Assembly (NCBI RefSeq): GCF_029240215.1
Contig: NZ_JARBTK010000001.1
Coordinates: 558,001 to 622,000, forward strand
Reading direction: 5' to 3'
Length of the DNA stretch: 64,000 nt
Source: Chryseobacterium sp.
GTDB lineage: Bacteria; Bacteroidota; Bacteroidia; Flavobacteriales; Weeksellaceae
Part shown: positions 28,571 through 36,558 of the stretch, piece after piece
Layout of the letters: each line of letters begins with the position of its first letter
How positions within the stretch are numbered: position 1 is the stretch's first letter
The notes under the pieces: generated by a model
What the model was told of the DNA's origin: nothing
Databases searched by the model: none
What the model saw: the letters and a program-made list of their open reading frames with translations, nothing else
Position numbers and translations under genes: made by a program

Positions 28571-29580
28571 TCTACGTTGTAATCGGTTTTCTATGGCTTT
28601 CTGTATGTCTGTACCTCATTTTGGGCGGTGCAGATTTCGGAGCCGGAATAGTAGAATTAATGACCAAAAAGAAAAACAGGAAATATACCGAAAAAATAAT
28701 GTACGAGTCGATCGCCCCTGTCTGGGAAGCCAATCATATGTGGCTGATCATTGCGATTGTCATTCTCTTTGTCGGTTTTCCGGAAATTTATACTACCATG
28801 TCTACTTATCTTCATATTCCGTTGGTATTAATGCTTCTAGGAATTATTGCGAGAGGAACGGCATTTACATTCAGACATTATGATGCGGTGAAGGACGATT
28901 GGCAGATTATCTATACCCAAATATTTTATTATGCGAGTTTATTAACTCCTTTTTTCTTAGGCTTAATAGCTGCAGCTACTGTTTCACAATCTATTAATCC
29001 TGATGCCAAAACTTTTCTAGACTTATATATTTTCAGTTGGCTCAATTGGTTTGGAGTTTCAGTAGGATTTTTTGTTGTAGCACTTTGTGCTTATTTGGCA
29101 TCAATATTTTCCTTACGAGAAACCAACGACAGACTGGAACTTAATTTAATGATCAAAAAATCACAACAAACCATGATTTTTGTGGTGATAACAGGACTAT
29201 TGGTTTTCGTAACTGCTTACTTTTCAGACATTCCATTGGTAAAATGGGTGTTTTCAAAACCCTTAGGTATTATGTCAATCACGTTTGCTACTATGGCTTT
29301 AGGTTTAATTTTAAAAGCCATGCACAACAAGAAACTTTTACCCGTAAGAGCTTTAGCCGGATTTCAGATTATTATGATTTTGGTTGCGGCAACTTATCAG
29401 CACAATCCTGATATTATCTTATTAGGAAACGGAGAACATCTTTCTTTATTGAAGCACATAGCAGCTCCGAAAACCATTTCAGCTTTAGGATGGGCTTTGA
29501 TTTTGGGTTCACTGTGCATTTTACCTTTTTTATTTTATCTGATGTTTTCGTTTACGAAAGCATCGAGCAAAAAATTGTAA
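28567..29580 (+). CDS. cydB: cytochrome bd quinol oxidase subunit II
   Basis: 337-residue integral membrane partner of CydA. It begins MIYVVIGFLWLSVCLYLILGGADFGAGI, broken here to stay short: GGADFGAG is the family landmark. WEANHMWLI near residue 55 and LNWFGVSVGFFVVALCAYLA follow, with about eight transmembrane segments. It completes the oxidase that lets the cell respire at low oxygen. Its ATG overlaps the cydA stop by 4 nt. No dedicated assembly genes (cydDC) are adjacent. The convergent OmpA-like gene ends 2 nt beyond. Confidence 0.93.
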   Translation: MIYVVIGFLWLSVCLYLILGGADFGAGIVELMTKKKNRKYTEKIMYESIAPVWEANHMWLIIAIVILFVGFPEIYTTMSTYLHIPLVLMLLGIIARGTAFTFRHYDAVKDDWQIIYTQIFYYASLLTPFFLGLIAAATVSQSINPDAKTFLDLYIFSWLNWFGVSVGFFVVALCAYLASIFSLRETNDRLELNLMIKKSQQTMIFVVITGLLVFVTAYFSDIPLVKWVFSKPLGIMSITFATMALGLILKAMHNKKLLPVRALAGFQIIMILVAATYQHNPDIILLGNGEHLSLLKHIAAPKTISALGWALILGSLCILPFLFYLMFSFTKASSKKL

Positions 29581-29581
29581 A

Positions 29582-30406
29582 TTACTTTTTAAGTAAAACC
29601 AATTCTACTCTTCTGTTTTTAATCCGGTCTGCTTCTGTAACTTCAGGATAAACGACCGGATTGAGGTGTCCTGATCCGTTGGCTTTAATTCTTGAGGCTT
29701 GTATGCCTTGTTTTATTAAAAATTCTTTAATGGCATTTGCTCTGGTCCATGATAAATTGAAAGTTCCCAAATCTGTATCTTCACCATCAAAATTCTCGTA
29801 ATCACAACAAATATGACCTTGCAGTTCTATTTCTAATGAGGGATTTTCTTTTAATATTTTTAAAAGCCTCAAAAGGTTTGGGTTTCCGCTTGGAAGCCAA
29901 ACATGACGACCTCCGATAAAATTTACATCAGGAAGAGAAAAAGTATCTTTTACTTTCATCTGAGCAATTTTTGTACTCAAAAAACTGGGTAATGCTTTTC
30001 GGGAAATTTTTTCTCCTTTAGCAAATGTTTTTTCAATAAACACATCTACTCTTCTGTTTTTACTGCGTAAATCTTCTGTGCTGTTATCATTAATCTGTTT
30101 TTCGATTCCTAAACCAACTGTACTTGCCAATTTTATCTTGTTTCCAATTTTTCCTTTTAAATATTCACTGACGGCATTTGCACGGTTTTCTGACAATTTT
30201 TTGTTGAGTTCAACATTTCCCGAAGGATCGCAATTTCCAAAGATTCTGAAAGTGAGATTTGATTTTAACTGTGCTAAACTATCAAGCTTTACTTTAGATT
30301 CTTGACTGAGCTCATAACTGTTATTTTTAAAATATATTGAACTCACTGTTTGTGAATTCATGTTAATCGAAATGAAAAACAGAAATAAGAATATGAGAGT
30401 TTTCAC
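29582..30406 (-). CDS. OmpA-family protein with two peptidoglycan-binding domains
   Basis: 274 residues with a signal peptide (ending NMNS-Q) directly followed by two OmpA C-terminal-like domains. The first covers about 25-130 (FKNNSYELSQESKVKLDSL, then FGNCDPSGN, then RSKNRRVDVFI); the second about 145-274 (ELQGHICCDYENFDG, then TRANAIKEFL, ending RIKNRRVELVLLKK). Such domains bind meso-diaminopimelate in peptidoglycan. There is no N-terminal beta-barrel, so the protein is periplasmic rather than an outer-membrane porin. It uses a GTG start (30406). Confidence 0.8.
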   Translation of the reverse strand: MKTLIFLFLFFISINMNSQTVSSIYFKNNSYELSQESKVKLDSLAQLKSNLTFRIFGNCDPSGNVELNKKLSENRANAVSEYLKGKIGNKIKLASTVGLGIEKQINDNSTEDLRSKNRRVDVFIEKTFAKGEKISRKALPSFLSTKIAQMKVKDTFSLPDVNFIGGRHVWLPSGNPNLLRLLKILKENPSLEIELQGHICCDYENFDGEDTDLGTFNLSWTRANAIKEFLIKQGIQASRIKANGSGHLNPVVYPEVTEADRIKNRRVELVLLKK

Positions 30407-30456
30407 TTAGCTTTTTTTTAACAACGAAAAATATTTATTTGTAGTTTATCTGAAAT

Positions 30457-30488
30457 AAAAATTCCTGAAAATAATTTCAGGAATTTTT
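30457..30488 (-). terminator. terminator of lysS
   Basis: Hairpin AAATTCCTGAAA / TTTCAGGAATTT with A and T runs on both sides. It lies between lysS and the downstream OmpA-like gene, transcribed in the same direction. Confidence 0.85.
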
Positions 30489-30515
30489 ATTTCTAATTAA
30501 GAGTAATGATTAATT

Positions 30516-32216
30516 TTAAACCAGTTTCATCAAAACATTCTCATCAATCTTCTCCACCTTCACCAAATTATGTTTAGTCAAAGTTTTAGAAGCTTTATCC
30601 CATTTTTTTCCTGATAATTGACTTCTCTCTTTCACTTCAGCTAAAGAAAATGCTTCTTGTTGAGAATTTAAAATTTCAAGAATCACTTTTTCGTCTTCAC
30701 CCAATTCTATTTGAGGAACAGTTTTTTCCGGTCTCATCTGAGGGAAGAACAATACTTCCTGAATTGACGGATTATTCGTTAAAAACATAATCAATCTGTC
30801 CATTCCGATCCCTAAACCAGAGGTTGGCGGCATTCCGTATTCTAAAGCTCTTAGGAAATCTTCGTCGATGAATTGTCCAGCTTCATCATCACCTTTTTCA
30901 GCTAATTTCAACTGTTCTTCAAAACGCTCTCTTTGATCGATCGGATCATTTAATTCCGAATAAGCATTAGCAATTTCTTTTCCACAAACCATTAATTCAA
31001 AACGTTCTGTAAGACCTTCTTTGCTTCTATGTTTTTTCGTTAAAGGCGACATTTCGATCGGGTAATCTGTAATGAAAGTCGGTTGGATAAAGTTTCCTTC
31101 ACATTTTTCGCCAAAAATTTCATCGATTAATTTTCCTTTACCCATCGTTTCGTTAACGTCGATTCCGATAGATTTAGCAAAGTCGAATAATTCCTGCTCC
31201 GTTTTACCTGTAATATCAAAACCTGTATATTTTTGAATCGCTTCAGTCATAGAAACTCGTGGATAAGGTGCTTTCCAGCTGATCGTATGCTCGCCAAAAG
31301 TAGATTCAGAATTTCCGTTCACTGAAGTTGCGCAGAATTCCAACAATTTTTCTGTGAAGTCCATCATCCAATTATAATCTTTATAAGCAACATAGATTTC
31401 CGTTGCTGTAAATTCCGGGTTGTGCGTTCTGTCCATTCCTTCATTTCTGAAGTTTTTCGAAAATTCATAAACACCGTCAAATCCACCAACGATCAGTCTT
31501 TTCAGATACAATTCGTTTGCAATTCTTAAATATAATGGAATATCTAAAGCATTATGATGGGTTATAAACGGTCTCGCCGCAGCTCCACCAGGAATTGACT
31601 GTAAAATTGGAGTTTCAACTTCAAAATATCCTGCATCATTAAAGAAAGTTCTCATTGCATTGAACAATTTTGTTCTTTTCACGAAAATTTCTTTCACTTG
31701 CGGATTCACCGTTAAATCTACATAACGCTGTCTGTATCTCATTTCCGGATCGTTGAAAGCATCATGTACTACTCCATTTTCATCCGTTTTTGCCTGTGGG
31801 AGTGGACGTAATGCTTTGGTAAGCAACGTAAAGTTTTTTACCAAAACTGTTTTTTCACCAACCTGAGTCGTAAACAATTCGCCTTCAATTCCGATGATAT
31901 CACCGATGTCTAATAAATGCTTGTAAACATCGTTATATAAAGTTTTGTCTTCTCCTGTACAGATCTCGTCTCTGTTGAAGTACACCTGAATTTTACCTGT
32001 AGAATCCTGCAATTCAGCAAAAGAAGCCTTCCCCTGAATTCTGCGGGACATCAATCTTCCCGCAATCTTCACCTGTTTACTTTCAGAAAAATCCTGTTTT
32101 ATAGATTCTGTAGTATCTGTAATGACATATTCTTCTGCCGGGAAAGCGTTGATTCCCATTTCAACAAGCTTATTCAGCTTTTCTCTTCTAATGATTTCCT
32201 GTTCTGATAATTGCAT
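30516..32216 (-). CDS. lysS: lysyl-tRNA synthetase (class II), extended C-terminus
   Basis: Class II aminoacyl-tRNA synthetase that charges tRNA-Lys. It has an N-terminal anticodon-binding OB domain (QVKIAGRLMSRRIQGKASF), the motif 2 loop FRNEGMDRTHNPEFTATE and motif 3 GLGIGMDRLIMFL. Typical bacterial LysS ends soon after motif 3 (about 500 residues). This protein is 566 residues, with a charged helical tail that starts after FFPQMRPEK and contains VILEILNSQQEAFSLAEVKER. The tail looks like a small winged-helix or tRNA-binding appendix. A TATTTTTG promoter element lies upstream. Confidence 0.94.
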   Translation of the reverse strand: MQLSEQEIIRREKLNKLVEMGINAFPAEEYVITDTTESIKQDFSESKQVKIAGRLMSRRIQGKASFAELQDSTGKIQVYFNRDEICTGEDKTLYNDVYKHLLDIGDIIGIEGELFTTQVGEKTVLVKNFTLLTKALRPLPQAKTDENGVVHDAFNDPEMRYRQRYVDLTVNPQVKEIFVKRTKLFNAMRTFFNDAGYFEVETPILQSIPGGAAARPFITHHNALDIPLYLRIANELYLKRLIVGGFDGVYEFSKNFRNEGMDRTHNPEFTATEIYVAYKDYNWMMDFTEKLLEFCATSVNGNSESTFGEHTISWKAPYPRVSMTEAIQKYTGFDITGKTEQELFDFAKSIGIDVNETMGKGKLIDEIFGEKCEGNFIQPTFITDYPIEMSPLTKKHRSKEGLTERFELMVCGKEIANAYSELNDPIDQRERFEEQLKLAEKGDDEAGQFIDEDFLRALEYGMPPTSGLGIGMDRLIMFLTNNPSIQEVLFFPQMRPEKTVPQIELGEDEKVILEILNSQQEAFSLAEVKERSQLSGKKWDKASKTLTKHNLVKVEKIDENVLMKLV

Positions 32217-32239
32217 TATAATTCAATTTTTTCGAATTG

Positions 32240-32247
32240 CAAAAATA
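32240..32247 (-). promoter_or_regulatory. minus-7 element TATTTTTG of lysS
   Basis: Exact TAnnTTTG match, 23 nt upstream of the ATG at 32216. Confidence 0.5.
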
Positions 32248-32332
32248 GTGAATTTTAAGTGTTTATGGAAGTTAAATTTTCGAGCAACCACAAAATAACA
32301 AACATTATTTATTGTAATTTATTTCAATACAC

Positions 32333-32392
32333 ACTTTGTCATTCCGGAGGAATCTCTACAGCTTTGTCTAGATCCTTCCGGAATGACAAAGT
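32333..32392. repeat. GTCATTCCG-type inverted repeat, copy 2
   Basis: Arms ACTTTGTCATTCCGGAGGAA and TTCCGGAATGACAAAGT are inverted copies with about 20 nt between them. Strongest match to copy 1 at 19030. Confidence 0.8.
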
Positions 32393-32430
32393 GAGGTTTA
32401 ATTCTCGAAACAAGATATGAACATTCAATT

Positions 32431-32535
32431 TTCAGCCCGACTTGAGCGGAAATCTTTTTGCAAAGCAAAAGATTGGGATCGGAAGGCATAAATGAGATAT
32501 AAGCGAACGCTTTTATCGAAGTTTACGAACCAAGT
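32431..32535 (+). repeat. Flavo-1-like structured repeat, copy 2 (diverged)
   Basis: CAGCCCGACTTGAGCGGAAA, then a hairpin with arms ATCTTTTTG and CAAAAGAT around CAAAG, then ATCGGAAGGC. The 3' part is diverged from copy 1, which suggests partial decay. Confidence 0.55.
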
Positions 32536-32553
32536 TCGTTGCTGCCAAAAAAA

Positions 32554-33477
32554 TTAGACCCAAGTTTTTCTTTCTTTCGGGAGCACAAAAGTCCAAGCCA
32601 AAATCCTGCTCACTTTCTGACCTTGCGCCATATCAATTGTTTTCACTTCGACAGCTTTTACTTTTTTTAAAAGTGAATTCAGTTTGAAAAGATTTTCTTT
32701 TTTGGAAACCAAACATGTAAACCAAAGAATTTGAGTCGAATACAAAGCACTTTCCTCAATCATTTTTGAGATAAAAGCCACTTCGCCACCTTCACACCAA
32801 AGTTCAGATTGTTGTCCACTAAAATTGAGATTTGGCTTTTGAGCCTTTGACTTTTTAAGATTTTTTGTTTTTCTGAGATTTCCTTTCAAGGCAGATTCTT
32901 CTGAATCATGAAATGGTGGATTGCACATGGAGAAAGTGAATCTATCCTCAGAATTAAGAATATTTTTAAATGTAAAATTTGAATCCGGCTGGAATCTCAA
33001 TTTTATATTTTCAGAAAAACCAGGATTATAATCCAAAATTTTCTGAGCATTTTCCAAAGATTTTTGATTGATATCTGTTCCGATCATCTCCCAATCATAA
33101 GATTGATGGGCAATCAAAGGATAGACAAGATTGGCTCCGGTTCCGATATCCAAACCTTTTATCAATAAACCTTTGGGTATTTCCGCTAAATTTTCAGCTA
33201 ATAAATCTGCGATGTAATGAATATAATCTGCACGTCCCGGAATGGGTGGACAAAGATTTTCGTCAGGAATATCCCAATTTTTAACATCATAAAAATGTTG
33301 CAATAAAGCTTTATTAAGCAATTTTACAGCTTTCGGAATGCTGAAATTTAAGGTTAAATTCCCATAAGCATTGGTGAAAACATAATGTTTCAGTTCCGGC
33401 ACACAGGAAATCAACTGTTCAAAATTGTAAGAATTTCGATGTAAATTTCTTATGTGCAGTCCTGATTTTTCGGTCAT
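32554..33477 (-). CDS. rlmF: 23S rRNA (adenine(1618)-N6)-methyltransferase
   Basis: SAM-dependent methyltransferase that N6-methylates A1618 in 23S rRNA. It has the family N-terminus LHIRNLHRNSYNFEQLI, the SAM loop GLDIGTGANLVYPLIA near residue 125, and the catalytic N6-adenine motif NPPF in FSMCNPPFHDSEE near residue 192. Length 307 residues suits RlmF. The ATG at 33477 is chosen over TTG at 33480, which directly abuts the stop of the cytochrome gene. It lies 3 nt after that gene, so the two are probably co-transcribed. Confidence 0.9.
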   Translation of the reverse strand: MTEKSGLHIRNLHRNSYNFEQLISCVPELKHYVFTNAYGNLTLNFSIPKAVKLLNKALLQHFYDVKNWDIPDENLCPPIPGRADYIHYIADLLAENLAEIPKGLLIKGLDIGTGANLVYPLIAHQSYDWEMIGTDINQKSLENAQKILDYNPGFSENIKLRFQPDSNFTFKNILNSEDRFTFSMCNPPFHDSEESALKGNLRKTKNLKKSKAQKPNLNFSGQQSELWCEGGEVAFISKMIEESALYSTQILWFTCLVSKKENLFKLNSLLKKVKAVEVKTIDMAQGQKVSRILAWTFVLPKERKTWV

Positions 33478-33480
33478 CAA

Positions 33481-33843
33481 CTATTTTTTCTGACTTAAAA
33501 TATATTCCACCATTTTTTTTGCGTCAGCTTTTGACACTTGCGGATGAGGCTGCATCGGAACACTTCCCCAAACTCCGCTTCCTCCTTCTATAATTTTTGA
33601 AGCCAGCATTTCAATATCCTTTTCAGAATATTTTGCAGAAATTTCTTTATATGAAGGTCCGATCAAACGTTCATCGGCATTATGACACGCCATACAGTCA
33701 GATGCTTCTATCAAGCTTTGTCCCGAAACATTGGTCGTGACAGGTGTAGAAGCATCTGATGAAGGTTGTATTTCTGAATTTTCTTTCTTAGAACAGGAAA
33801 AAGTAAGCAAACTCAATACTCCCGTTAAAAACAGTTTTTTCAT
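33481..33843 (-). CDS. lipoprotein c-type cytochrome
   Basis: 120-residue monoheme cytochrome c with a lipoprotein signal (LLTFSC, Cys17). The heme-binding motif CMACH is at residues 50-54 and the likely axial Met at residue 97 (VPMQPH), typical of small class I cytochromes. It is anchored to a membrane facing the periplasm and may pass electrons to an oxidase or another periplasmic acceptor; the partner is not evident. Its ATG overlaps the upstream small lipoprotein gene by one base (TAATG), and rlmF follows immediately. Confidence 0.85.
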   Translation of the reverse strand: MKKLFLTGVLSLLTFSCSKKENSEIQPSSDASTPVTTNVSGQSLIEASDCMACHNADERLIGPSYKEISAKYSEKDIEMLASKIIEGGSGVWGSVPMQPHPQVSKADAKKMVEYILSQKK

Positions 33844-34058
33844 TATTTTTTTGATGCCGTAGAATCTGTAGATGGTGACGGAGCAGGAATTGCAGTTGCC
33901 GGAGCAGTTTCAGTTTTAACTGTAGAATCAGCCGGAACAGTAGGAGCTGCAGGTTCTTCAAGCATAATATTGCTGTCTTGTAAAGATTTGTCTGTTTTTT
34001 TTGAACAACTAACTGCGAATAAACTTCCGATAAATGCGATTGCTAATACTTTTTTCAT
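33843..34058 (-). CDS. small lipoprotein of unknown function
   Basis: 71-residue protein with a lipoprotein signal (IGSLFAVSC, then SKKTDKS) and a low-complexity Ala/Pro/Thr-rich mature part (AAPTVPADSTVKTETAPATA). It looks like a flexible surface or linker lipoprotein. Translationally coupled to the cytochrome c gene (TAATG). A frame extends 10 residues upstream, but the ATG at 34058 begins the canonical signal peptide and is chosen. Confidence 0.65.
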   Translation of the reverse strand: MKKVLAIAFIGSLFAVSCSKKTDKSLQDSNIMLEEPAAPTVPADSTVKTETAPATAIPAPSPSTDSTASKK

Positions 34059-34313
34059 ATGTAAATACTTATTGTTTTTAAAGGACATATGTTATCGCTA
34101 CTCAAAATGCTTGTGAATTTAAAACAAACAGAGCGATTTCATATCTAAATTTCTATTATTTCTAATTATTATAACAAAACCGAAACCGATTTCATAGCCT
34201 TTTAATCTGCTGACAAAAATATAAAAATAAACTTTTAAATAAGAGAATTCACACCTTTTTTAAATCATAATTAAATTTTTTCTAATTTTTGTTTTTGATA
34301 TAAAAAAAATATC

Positions 34314-34321
34314 TACATTTG
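34314..34321 (+). promoter_or_regulatory. minus-7 element TACATTTG of the trp operon
   Basis: Exact TAnnTTTG match with upstream TTG triplets at 34289-34291 and 34295-34297. It ends 4 nt before the leader-peptide ATG (34326), so the leader ORF would start at or very near the 5' end of the mRNA. Confidence 0.7.
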
Positions 34322-34325
34322 TCCC

Positions 34326-34403
34326 ATGTTTAATACAAGCAACAATTTTTGGTGGTGGCACTCAAACTCTTCGTCGGGTCTGATGCTATTATCTTGTTGC
34401 TAA
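34326..34403 (+). CDS. trpL: trp operon leader peptide
   Basis: 25-codon leader ORF reading MFNTSNNFWWW, then HSNSSSGLMLLSCC. Three consecutive Trp codons (TGG at 34350-34358) are the sensor of charged tRNA-Trp. It ends at TAA 34401-34403, just before the attenuator hairpin. When Trp is scarce the ribosome would stall at these codons and free the antiterminator arm. The peptide itself is not expected to have a function. The absence of a Shine-Dalgarno sequence and of a 5' leader suggests leaderless initiation. Confidence 0.85.
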   Translation: MFNTSNNFWWWHSNSSSGLMLLSCC

Positions 34404-34465
34404 ATACAACCGGAATATTATAGAAAATATATAGACTTTGACGATTGCGTTGAAGTCTTTTTTTT
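34371..34465 (+). promoter_or_regulatory. trp attenuator (antiterminator and terminator hairpins)
   Basis: The terminator is an 11-bp stem, AGACTTTGACG (34433-34443) with CGTTGAAGTCT (34448-34458), loop ATTG, then eight T. The segment CGTCGGGTCT (34372-34381) inside the leader ORF can instead pair with the left arm of that terminator, with one bulge and G-U pairs, giving an antiterminator. A possible 1:2 pairing joins GCAACAA (34339-34345) to TTGTTGC (34394-34400). Confidence 0.8.
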
Positions 34466-34488
34466 GTCAACTATTTAAAAAAATTAAA

Positions 34489-35913
34489 ATGTTTAACAAC
34501 AAAATCCACATAAAAACTACCTCCAAAAAATCATTGGGCGATCTTCAGACTCCGATGAATATTTATCTTCAGATTCGCGATAAGTTCAGAGATACGATCT
34601 TACTTGAAAGTTCGGATATCAAAAGCACCGACAACAATTTTTCATTTATTGCGATCAATGCAATTGCCGGAATTGAGATCAAAAATCATCACGAATTTGA
34701 AATAAAATTTCCAAATGAAAATCCGGAGAAAAAAACTTTAGAGAACATTCAAGTGACAGATTTGCTTAATGATTTTTCAAAAGTTTTTGTATGTGAAAAA
34801 ACAAATGAAAAAATAGAGGAAACCGCTCAAAGTCTTTTTGGATATACAAGTTTTGATGCTGTTCCGCTTTTTGAGAAAATTGACTTTAAACCACAAAGCA
34901 AAGAAGTTGAAATTCCGATTCTTCGTTACAGATTGTATCAGTATGTCATTGCGATCAATCATTACAATGATGAGATGCATTTGATAGAAAATGAAATCGA
35001 TGGCGTAAAATCTGAAGCCTACACTTTGGAAAATTTAATTAAAAATAAAAATTCTGTCGTTTTTCCTTTTGAAAAAATAGATGAAGAAACTTCTAATCTT
35101 ACTGACGAAGAGTATCTTGAACTGGTAAAAGTGGCTCAAAAACATTGTATGCGAGGCGATGTTTTTCAGTTGGTTCTCAGCAGAAGATTTGAGCAGAAAT
35201 TCAAAGGAGATGAATTCAATGTGTATCGTGCTTTAAGAAATATCAATCCTTCACCTTATCTTTTCTTTTTCGATTACGGAAACTACAAACTATTCGGATC
35301 AAGTCCTGAAAGTCAATTGATTATTAAAGATAACAAAGCAATTATTCATCCCATCGCAGGAACATTTAAAAGAACCAACGATTTTGAAACCGATTTACTT
35401 TCAGCCGAAGCTTTAAAAAAAGATCCCAAAGAAAATGCCGAACATACAATGTTGGTGGATTTGGCAAGAAATGATCTTGGAAAACTCGGAAAAAATGTTA
35501 CTGTAACCAAATTAAAAGAAATTCAGCTTTTTTCTCATGTCATTCATATGGTAAGTGAAGTTACAGCAGATTTGGAAGAAAATACCAATCCATTTGAAAT
35601 TGTTTCTGCAACTTTTCCACAGGGAACTTTAAGCGGAGCTCCAAAATACAAAGCTCTTGAGTTGATTAATGAATACGAAAAAGATTCTCGAGGTTATTAT
35701 GGTGGCTGCATCGGGATGATTGGATTAAATGGCGATTGCAATCAGGCGATTATGATCAGAACTTTTTTAAGCAAAAACAATACTCTTTTTTATCAGGCCG
35801 GAGCCGGTTTGGTGGCAAAATCAATTCCCAAAAATGAGTTGGAAGAAGTCAACAATAAGTTAAATGCTTTGAAAAAAGCAGTTGAAAAAGCAGAAAAATT
35901 GGTTGCTAATTAA
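34489..35913 (+). CDS. trpE: anthranilate synthase component I
   Basis: Converts chorismate and ammonia (from TrpG glutamine hydrolysis) to anthranilate, the first committed step of tryptophan synthesis. 474 residues. The chorismate-binding fold shows PSPYLFFFDYGNY, SSPESQLI, the HPIAGTFKR segment, KDPKENAEHTMLVDLARNDLG with the catalytic Glu/His, GTLSGAPKYKALELI and RGYYGGCIGMIG. A longer frame reaches back to a TTG at 34438, but that codon lies inside the attenuator hairpin. The ATG at 34489 is therefore the real start. It is followed by trpG after 18 nt. Confidence 0.95.
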   Translation: MFNNKIHIKTTSKKSLGDLQTPMNIYLQIRDKFRDTILLESSDIKSTDNNFSFIAINAIAGIEIKNHHEFEIKFPNENPEKKTLENIQVTDLLNDFSKVFVCEKTNEKIEETAQSLFGYTSFDAVPLFEKIDFKPQSKEVEIPILRYRLYQYVIAINHYNDEMHLIENEIDGVKSEAYTLENLIKNKNSVVFPFEKIDEETSNLTDEEYLELVKVAQKHCMRGDVFQLVLSRRFEQKFKGDEFNVYRALRNINPSPYLFFFDYGNYKLFGSSPESQLIIKDNKAIIHPIAGTFKRTNDFETDLLSAEALKKDPKENAEHTMLVDLARNDLGKLGKNVTVTKLKEIQLFSHVIHMVSEVTADLEENTNPFEIVSATFPQGTLSGAPKYKALELINEYEKDSRGYYGGCIGMIGLNGDCNQAIMIRTFLSKNNTLFYQAGAGLVAKSIPKNELEEVNNKLNALKKAVEKAEKLVAN

Positions 35914-35931
35914 TTATTAAAGAAAAATAAA

Positions 35932-36546
35932 ATGACAAATATTTTAAAACCAACAACCAACAACGAACAACCAACAACTAAAATATTGGTATTCGATAAC
36001 TACGATAGTTTCACTTACAATCTCGTTCAGATGATTGAAAAAATCACCAATCAAAAAGTTGATGTTCATCGAAATGATGAAATTTCATTAGAAGAAATTG
36101 AAAAATATGACAAAATCATTCTCTCTCCAGGTCCTGGAATTCCTGAAGAAGCCGGAATTTTACTGGATTTGATTAAAAAATATGCTCCAAAGAAAAGTAT
36201 TCTCGGAGTTTGCCTTGGTCAACAAGCAATTGCAGAAGCTTTTGGTGGAAATTTGATTAATCTTTCAGAGATTTTTCATGGGGTTGCAACGACTTCAAAA
36301 ACGATAAAGGAAGATGTAAAGCTTTTCAAAAATTTACCAAAAGAAATCGAGGTTGGAAGATACCACAGTTGGGCTGTCAACAACGAAAATTTTCCTGACG
36401 AGTTAGAAATTACCGCAGTCGATAATGACGGAATGATCATGGCTTTGCAACATAAAACCTACGATGTCCACGGCGTTCAGTTTCACCCCGAAAGTATTTT
36501 GACACCTGAAGGAGAAGTGATTATCAGAAATTTTCTTTTGAATTAA
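35932..36546 (+). CDS. trpG: anthranilate synthase component II (glutamine amidotransferase)
   Basis: Class I glutaminase that feeds ammonia to TrpE. It has FDNYDSFTYNLVQMI at the start of the fold, the nucleophile Cys in LGVCLGQQAIAEAFGG near residue 95, and the His/Glu pair in VQFHPESILTPEG near residue 185. The first 16 residues (after Met) are unusual: TNILKPTTNNEQPTTK comes from a 7-nt periodic DNA tract (35950-35977), while homologues normally start close to KILVFDNYDS. The natural start may once have been near residue 17. Confidence 0.93.
   Translation: MTNILKPTTNNEQPTTKILVFDNYDSFTYNLVQMIEKITNQKVDVHRNDEISLEEIEKYDKIILSPGPGIPEEAGILLDLIKKYAPKKSILGVCLGQQAIAEAFGGNLINLSEIFHGVATTSKTIKEDVKLFKNLPKEIEVGRYHSWAVNNENFPDELEITAVDNDGMIMALQHKTYDVHGVQFHPESILTPEGEVIIRNFLLN
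35950..35977 (+). repeat. heptad array inside trpG (CCAACAA-type)
   Basis: Four 7-nt units: CCAACAA CCAACAA CGAACAA CCAACAA. Translated in frame as PTTNNEQPTT at residues 7-16 of TrpG. Confidence 0.85.
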
Positions 36547-36558
36547 TTTTAAATAGAA

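Larger units (their letters stand above)
32217..32553. other. intergenic region built of dispersed repeats
   Basis: This 337-base gap between rlmF and lysS holds the lysS promoter, the second GTCATTCCG inverted repeat (32333-32392) and the second Flavo-1-like repeat (32431-32535). The same two repeats occur in the same order and nearly the same spacing at 19.03-19.21 kb. No open reading frame of note and no tRNA fold was seen. Confidence 0.7.

Noticed and set aside
34438..34488. Start of trpE at TTG 34438
   Set aside because: The codon lies inside the attenuator stem and the extra 17 residues do not fit; the ATG at 34489 is the normal TrpE start.
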